Source: Alphaproteobacteria bacterium
GTDB lineage: Bacteria; Pseudomonadota; Alphaproteobacteria; JAJFFI01
Length of the DNA: 62,755 nucleotides
Assembly: GCA_030066595.1 (NCBI GenBank)
Contig: JASJBI010000017.1
Span: forward strand, 1 to 62,755
Direction: 5' to 3'
Shown here: in pieces, positions 59,009-62,755 of the stretch
Position numbering within the stretch: the first letter of the stretch is position 1
Layout of the letters: every line of letters begins with the position of its first letter
The notes under the pieces: generated by a model
The model's input: only the letters and a program-made list of their open reading frames with translations
What the model was told of the DNA's origin: nothing
The model's database searches: none
Translations under genes and position numbers: made by a program

Positions 59009-59662
59009 ATGAAGCGGGCAATTAAGACCGAGGAAGCGGCTGAGATGATCCCCGACGGGGCGGTCCTTCTGATCGGCGGCTTCATGGGGGTGGGCTCGCC
59101 CCACCGCATGATCGACGCCATCGTGGCACGCGGCACCAAGGAGCTGACGATCGTCGCCAACGACACCGCCCTGCCCGGCCACGGCATCGGCAAGTTGATC
59201 TCGTGCGGCGCGGTCTCGCGTGTGATCGCTTCGCATATCGGTCTCAATCCCGAGACCCAGGACAAGATGATGTCCGCTGAGATCGAGGTGGAGCTCGTGC
59301 CGCAGGGCACGCTCGTCGAGCGGATCCGGGCGGGCGGCATGGGCCTCGGCGGAGTGCTGACCGCGACTGGGCTCGGCACGCCGGTGGAGGAAGGCAAGCA
59401 AATCGTCGAGACGGGCGGCAAGCGCTATCTGTTGGAGACCCCGATCCGCGGCGATTTCGCGCTCGTCGCGGCCCAGAGGGCCGATTACGTGGGCAATCTC
59501 GAATATTCGCTCACCGCGCACAACTTCAATCCGATCATGGCGCTGGCCGCCGACACGGTGATTGCGGAGCCGCAGTCCGTCGTGCCGATCGGCGTGATCG
59601 CACCCGACGCGGTCAAGACGCCCGGCGTGCTTGTCGATCACCTGCTCGAAAGGGCCGCCTAA
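59009..59662 (+). CDS. 3-oxoacid CoA-transferase, subunit A
   Basis: 217 aa from ATG 59009 with GGAGG six bases upstream; the frame reaches 58697 but has no homology there. Alpha subunit of the SCOT/AtoD/PcaI family: GGFMGVGSPHRMIDAIV, ELTIVANDTALPGHGIGKL, VELVPQGTLVERIRAGGMG and VEEGKQIVETGGKRYLLETP. The pair may use acetoacetate, butyrate or 3-oxoadipate with acetyl- or succinyl-CoA; the sequence does not settle which. The stop overlaps the subunit B start (TAATG). Confidence 0.93.
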   Translation: MKRAIKTEEAAEMIPDGAVLLIGGFMGVGSPHRMIDAIVARGTKELTIVANDTALPGHGIGKLISCGAVSRVIASHIGLNPETQDKMMSAEIEVELVPQGTLVERIRAGGMGLGGVLTATGLGTPVEEGKQIVETGGKRYLLETPIRGDFALVAAQRADYVGNLEYSLTAHNFNPIMALAADTVIAEPQSVVPIGVIAPDAVKTPGVLVDHLLERAA

Positions 59663-60315
59663 TGGACGCCAAGGAAATCATCGCCCGCCGTGTTGCGCTG
59701 GAGATCCAGCCGGACACCCTGGTCAATCTCGGCATCGGCCTGCCAAGCATGGTGGCGAACTATCTGCCGTCCGACGTGCAGGTCTTCTTCCAGGCCGAGA
59801 ACGGGGTCATCGGGCTGGGCGCCCGCCCGCCCGAAGGGATGGAGGACCCCAACCTCACCGACGCCGGCGGCAGCTTCGTGACCGCCGTTCCCGGGGCCGC
59901 CTCGATCGACAGCGCAATGAGCTTCGGACTTATCCGAGGGGGTCATCTCGACATGACCGTGTTGGGCGGACTGCAGGTCGATGAACGCGGCTATCTCGCC
60001 AACTGGATGGTGCCCGGCAAGATGGTGCCGGGCATGGGCGGCGCCATGGACCTCGTGGCCGGCGCCCGCCACGTGGTGGTCGCCATGGTCCATACCGCCA
60101 AGGGCAAGCCGAAGATCGTGCCCGAGTGCAGCCTGCCGCTGACCGCTTTGCGGCGGGTCAGCCTGATCGTCACCGAGATGGCCGTGATCGAACCGACCGG
60201 AGACGGCTTGGTGCTTCGCGAGCACGGCCCCGGCGTCACGGTCGACGAGATCGAGGCGGCGACCGAAGCCAAGCTCATCACGATCGGCGATGTCCCGGAG
60301 ATGGCCCTGGCGTGA
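59662..60315 (+). CDS. 3-oxoacid CoA-transferase, subunit B
   Basis: 217 aa; beta subunit carrying the catalytic Glu46 in FFQAENGVIGLG, which forms the glutamyl-CoA thioester. It starts ARRVALEIQPDTLVNLGIGL and has FDSAMSFGLIRGGH-like (SIDSAMSFGLIRGGHLDMTV), YLANWMVPGKMVPGMGGAMD and the C-terminal VTEMAVIEPTGDGLVLRE. ATG 59662 overlaps subunit A; its own stop overlaps a GTG (GTGA) that opens the fragment at 60312. Confidence 0.94.
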   Translation: MDAKEIIARRVALEIQPDTLVNLGIGLPSMVANYLPSDVQVFFQAENGVIGLGARPPEGMEDPNLTDAGGSFVTAVPGAASIDSAMSFGLIRGGHLDMTVLGGLQVDERGYLANWMVPGKMVPGMGGAMDLVAGARHVVVAMVHTAKGKPKIVPECSLPLTALRRVSLIVTEMAVIEPTGDGLVLREHGPGVTVDEIEAATEAKLITIGDVPEMALA

Positions 60316-60476
60316 GCGCCGAGATCACGCGGCTCACGAGCGCGCTCGTCATCGCTGCCGAAGCCCACGCCGACCAGCGCCGCAAGGGCGCGGACCGCGA
60401 TCGGCGCACCAGGTTGAGGTCAAGAGGTATCTTGCCCGGCGCCAGGTGCCTGATCGCTGCTGCCGGCGCGGCGTGA
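60312..60476 (+). pseudogene. Possible truncated HD-type phosphohydrolase remnant
   Basis: GTG 60312 overlaps the CoA-transferase stop as in an operon. The 54-codon product begins EITRLTSALVIAAEAHADQR followed by RKG, which resembles the first helix of RelA/SpoT-like HD phosphohydrolases (AAxAHxxQRRKG). After about 35 residues the likeness ends, and the expected PYxNH and HD motifs are missing in every frame. It is probably a gene remnant left by deletion. The evidence is one short motif, so this is a weak call. Confidence 0.35.
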
Positions 60477-60495
60477 GCATGATCCGGCGCTATGC

Positions 60496-61338
60496 TCAAG
60501 GCTTCCGGGCCGAGGCGACCACGGCCGGCATGGGAACCTCGTAGGCGTCTTTCTCCCGGTACGCGACGACGGCCTGGGTAATGACCTCCCGCAGCGTGCC
60601 CTGCACGTCCGGCGTCTGCGCATTGATCAGTGCAGTGCTGCGCACGCCGGCCCGGCTCCAGGTTTCATAGAACTGCTCGGGGCTGTCACTGCGCCAGACC
60701 TGGGGCACGTCGACGAACTGCGGGTCGACCAGACCGACCTGCGCAAACAGGCGGCGGCATTCGTCGTGATCGGCGAAGCGGAAGAAGGATGGACCCTCGG
60801 GCAAGGGCACGGTCATGTCCGCGTGCTTTGCCAAACTGCCGTACATGATCGCCATGCCCGGGTTGTCCTCGGGAGCCTTCCAGACGGAAAACGCGACCCG
60901 GCCGCCCCGGCGCAGGACCCGCGCGATTTCCGCAATCACCACCTCGGGCCGACCGAAATGGAGCATGCCGAATCCCAGGACCACCGCGTCGAAACGGTCG
61001 TCCGGGAAATCCAGTTGCTCCGCATCGCCGAGCGCAAAGCTCAGCTTGGGGTTGAGGCGCCGGGCGAGCTCGACCTGCTCCGGCGTGATGTCGATCCCCA
61101 CGGGGTCGGCGCCGCGCGCATGCGCCCTTGCGGCCAGGTAGCCCGGACCCGTGGCGATATCCAGAACGGCCGACCCGGCCCCGACCTCGGCGGCATCCAG
61201 CAGTTCGGAGGCCGACTGCGACGTCACCATGCCAAGATCGCCATGATAGTACTGGGCCGCCTTGCGCCAGCCCGAGGCCTCGAAGGCGTTGAAGGCGTCC
61301 GGGTCGAAGGACTGATCGTCCGCGACGGTCCTGTCCAT
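60496..61338 (-). CDS. Class I SAM-dependent methyltransferase
   Basis: 280 aa from ATG 61338 (AAGGAG eight bases upstream). Rossmann-type methyltransferase: motif I AVLDIATGPGYLAARAHARG, acidic post-I DPVGIDITPEQVELARR, motif II/III GDAEQLDFPDDRFDAVVLGF and post-III RVLRRGGRVAFSVWK. It is similar to UbiE/Arsenite-MT-like small-molecule methyltransferases; no Cys motif for arsenic is present. The substrate is unknown. It is convergent with the CoA-transferase operon and stands alone. Confidence 0.85.
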   Translation of the reverse strand: MDRTVADDQSFDPDAFNAFEASGWRKAAQYYHGDLGMVTSQSASELLDAAEVGAGSAVLDIATGPGYLAARAHARGADPVGIDITPEQVELARRLNPKLSFALGDAEQLDFPDDRFDAVVLGFGMLHFGRPEVVIAEIARVLRRGGRVAFSVWKAPEDNPGMAIMYGSLAKHADMTVPLPEGPSFFRFADHDECRRLFAQVGLVDPQFVDVPQVWRSDSPEQFYETWSRAGVRSTALINAQTPDVQGTLREVITQAVVAYREKDAYEVPMPAVVASARKP

Positions 61339-61549
61339 TGCAGCGTCTCCTTGCAGTGCAGATGGACGCAACCCTAGGCCGGCGATGTCAGCGGGCCGTC
61401 ACCTCAGACGTCAAGAGACCATCAAAATGCGCAGATCTTGGATCTTGGCCGGCTACGACGTAGCAATGGGATCGTTCGCCAGTTCGAGGGATGAAGGATC
61501 CCCGATCAGATTTGCTGGTGCACGCCCTCGGATCGATGGCTGGGCACGC

Positions 61550-62401
61550 TCACTCCTGCCGCTCGCGATCATGCGCGATTTTCGCGCCACAGCGGCGGCA
61601 GTACTGCGCATCCGTCTGGTGTATCTCAAGACCGCACCTCGGGCACGCGAACGCGACGTGCGGCGTCTCGAATATGGCCCGGATCAAGCGAAAAAACAGC
61701 GTTATGCCAATGACCATAATGACTATGGACAGCCACTTTCCGCCCGTGCCCGGGAGCGTGATATCGCCGAATCCGGTTGTCGTGAGCGTCACGACCGTGA
61801 AGTAAAGCGCATCGGTGTAGTATTTGATGTCCGGATTCGTCCTGAATTGCAGTTCGTAGACGATCTCCGAGATCGCAAACACGAACACCACAAGATTCAC
61901 GACTCTCAGGAAAATCTTCTCGTTTCGATCTCTGGGTTCGTACTGCAGCAGAATGCGCCCATGCGCCCTGAGCGACATTGCAGAACGAACCAGGCGAAAG
62001 ATCTTCAGAAAGCCGAGGTTGATGACCCCGGGCGCGAGGAACGAGATCCCCGCAAGGGCGTCGGCGATTCGCCGACCGCGGGAGAAATATCGGAGTCGGT
62101 CGCGCGCGAGAAACATGCGCGCCGCGAGATCGGCCAGGACCAGGATTCCGACGGCGTTCTCAAACAGAGACAGCAAGAATGAGAGGTCTTCGGGCTGATC
62201 GAGGTGCCGGAGGACGAAGGCGACCCCGAACGCCGCCACGGCACACATGTCCATGACCAGAAGCCCGTAGCGGAACAGCACGGCCCGCCCGGATCGGCCA
62301 TAGTAGAGCTCCGCGAGGAGGCGCTTCTGTTGCTGGGTCTGCTGATCGGAGTCCGGTTGCATCGCGTGTCGCGCTGGCCGTCTGGGGAACGCCTCGGGCA
62401 T
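61550..62401 (-). CDS. Voltage-gated-like potassium channel with C-terminal zinc ribbon
   Basis: 283 aa (270 if ATG 62362 is used; neither has a clear ribosome site). Six TM segments are likely: RYGLLVMDMCAVAAFGVAFV, SLFENAVGILVLADLAARMF, a third with IADALAGISFLAPG, an Arg-bearing fourth (LGFLKIFRLVRSAMSLRAHG), RVVNLVVFVFAISEIVYELQ, pore helix and filter TVVTLTTTGFGDITLPG, then SIVIMVIGITLFFRLIRAIF. The filter reads TTTGFGD, as in Kv-like bacterial channels. The cytoplasmic end has a CPRCG...CRRCG zinc ribbon, uncommon in this family. It is probably a K+ or mixed cation channel of the inner membrane. Confidence 0.88.
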   Translation of the reverse strand: MPEAFPRRPARHAMQPDSDQQTQQQKRLLAELYYGRSGRAVLFRYGLLVMDMCAVAAFGVAFVLRHLDQPEDLSFLLSLFENAVGILVLADLAARMFLARDRLRYFSRGRRIADALAGISFLAPGVINLGFLKIFRLVRSAMSLRAHGRILLQYEPRDRNEKIFLRVVNLVVFVFAISEIVYELQFRTNPDIKYYTDALYFTVVTLTTTGFGDITLPGTGGKWLSIVIMVIGITLFFRLIRAIFETPHVAFACPRCGLEIHQTDAQYCRRCGAKIAHDRERQE

Positions 62402-62687
62402 GCGGGGCCGACGACGATCCTAGAGCAGTCTCCGGCCCTTTGGGATCGTTTCCGGCACGGCCTACCGCGTACGCCGCAGTCAGTTGATCTGATCGTTCCC
62501 TAGTGCTGCTCGATCACCGGCCTGCCGGCGAGCGCCAGGGAATGGTCCATACGCCTCCGCCGCTTCGGATTGCGGCGCGATCGAGGCGGCGGCAGAATGT
62601 CCGCCGCACATAGGCCGCGCGAAGCATCTGTGGCAAGCTCCGTGCGCCGTGTCTCCAACGCCATTTCAGGCCAAGGAGGATCGAGAG
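62402..62687. other. 286-bp intergenic region, no gene seen
   Basis: It lies between the divergent channel gene and the partial gene at 62688, so it should hold both promoters. No convincing -35/-10 pair, repeat or RNA was seen. An 80-codon minus-strand frame here has an Arg/Pro-rich composition typical of chance frames in GC-rich DNA. Confidence 0.4.
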
Positions 62688-62755
62688 GTGGATGCGAGGA
62701 TCGCGGTCTCTCTGCGCGCGCTGACGTCCGAAGTCGTCGCAATCATTCTCGCCGT
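62688..62755 (+). CDS. Start of an unidentified gene, cut by the window edge
   Basis: GTG 62688 is preceded by AAGGAGG at a seven-base spacing, the best ribosome site in this area. The frame stays open to the window end (22 codons), beginning DARIAVSLRALTSEVVAII, which looks like the start of a membrane or helical protein. Too little is visible to name it. An ATG at 62692 is in another frame and stops at once. Confidence 0.45.
   Translation, partial: MDARIAVSLRALTSEVVAIILA

Noticed and set aside
62500..62742. 80-codon minus-strand frame near the window end
   Set aside because: Arg/Pro-rich, no ribosome site, and opposite to the SD-led GTG at 62688.

Overview
The window looks like a piece of chromosome from a GC-rich alphaproteobacterium, probably Rhodospirillales-like; the family-level placement is inference. 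Supporting traits are a PdhB with its own N-terminal lipoyl domain, LpxI in place of LpxH, a GAAC-N7-GAAC SOS box before lexA, and the gene order secG-tpiA-ppiD-trp-moaC-moeA-lexA-comEC-gltX-gltA together with lpxB-lpxI-lpxA-fabZ-skp-bamA-rseP-dxr-cdsA-uppS-frr-pyrH-tsf-rpsB-dnaE. No rRNA, tRNA, CRISPR array, transposase or phage gene was found.

Layout. 1-2.2 kb: pyruvate dehydrogenase E1 (pdhB, cut by the window edge, and pdhA) and ftsB, minus strand. 2.3-10.7 kb: accessory block with an outer-membrane barrel, a Tat-exported DUF882/M15-like hydrolase, pncA, a TetR regulator divergent from an RND efflux pair, and a small membrane protein. 10.7-19.4 kb: eno, kdsA, a DEDDh exonuclease, two small lipoproteins, pyrG, secG, tpiA and ppiD. 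19.4-31.1 kb: trpE, then a 7.5 kb accessory block (membrane Ser/Thr kinase, LOG protein, M24 peptidase, hemerythrin, cueR, copA), then trpGDC. 31.2-39.8 kb: moaC, moeA, a GNAT, a 32-aa membrane microprotein, lexA, comEC, gltX, gltA. 39.8-54.2 kb: minus-strand lipid A, outer-membrane biogenesis, isoprenoid and translation genes. 54.6-62.7 kb: a small exported protein, dnaE, a two-subunit CoA-transferase, a methyltransferase, a potassium-channel-like protein and the start of one more gene.

The housekeeping genes form linked pathways: glycolysis to acetyl-CoA to the TCA cycle (tpiA, eno, pdhAB, gltA), tryptophan (trpE/GDC), molybdenum cofactor (moaC/moeA), lipid A and KDO (kdsA, fabZ, lpxA/I/B), outer-membrane assembly and quality control (skp, bamA, rseP, ppiD), undecaprenyl phosphate and phospholipid supply (dxr, uppS, cdsA), and translation (rpsB, tsf, frr, gltX). 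Accessory genes sit in the gaps of this backbone.

The most interesting signals are: an extracytoplasmic domain at the end of the Ser/Thr kinase that recurs as a free exported protein 33 kb away with identical Cys/Trp spacing; DnaA-box-like inverted repeats ahead of dnaE; a fully symmetrical TetR operator carrying mirrored promoters; two microgenes with strong ribosome binding sites; an lpx cluster lacking lpxD; and an unusual repetitive acidic tail on ribosomal protein S2. Nothing here amounts to a clearly new multi-gene system; the kinase plus exported-domain pair is the nearest candidate.
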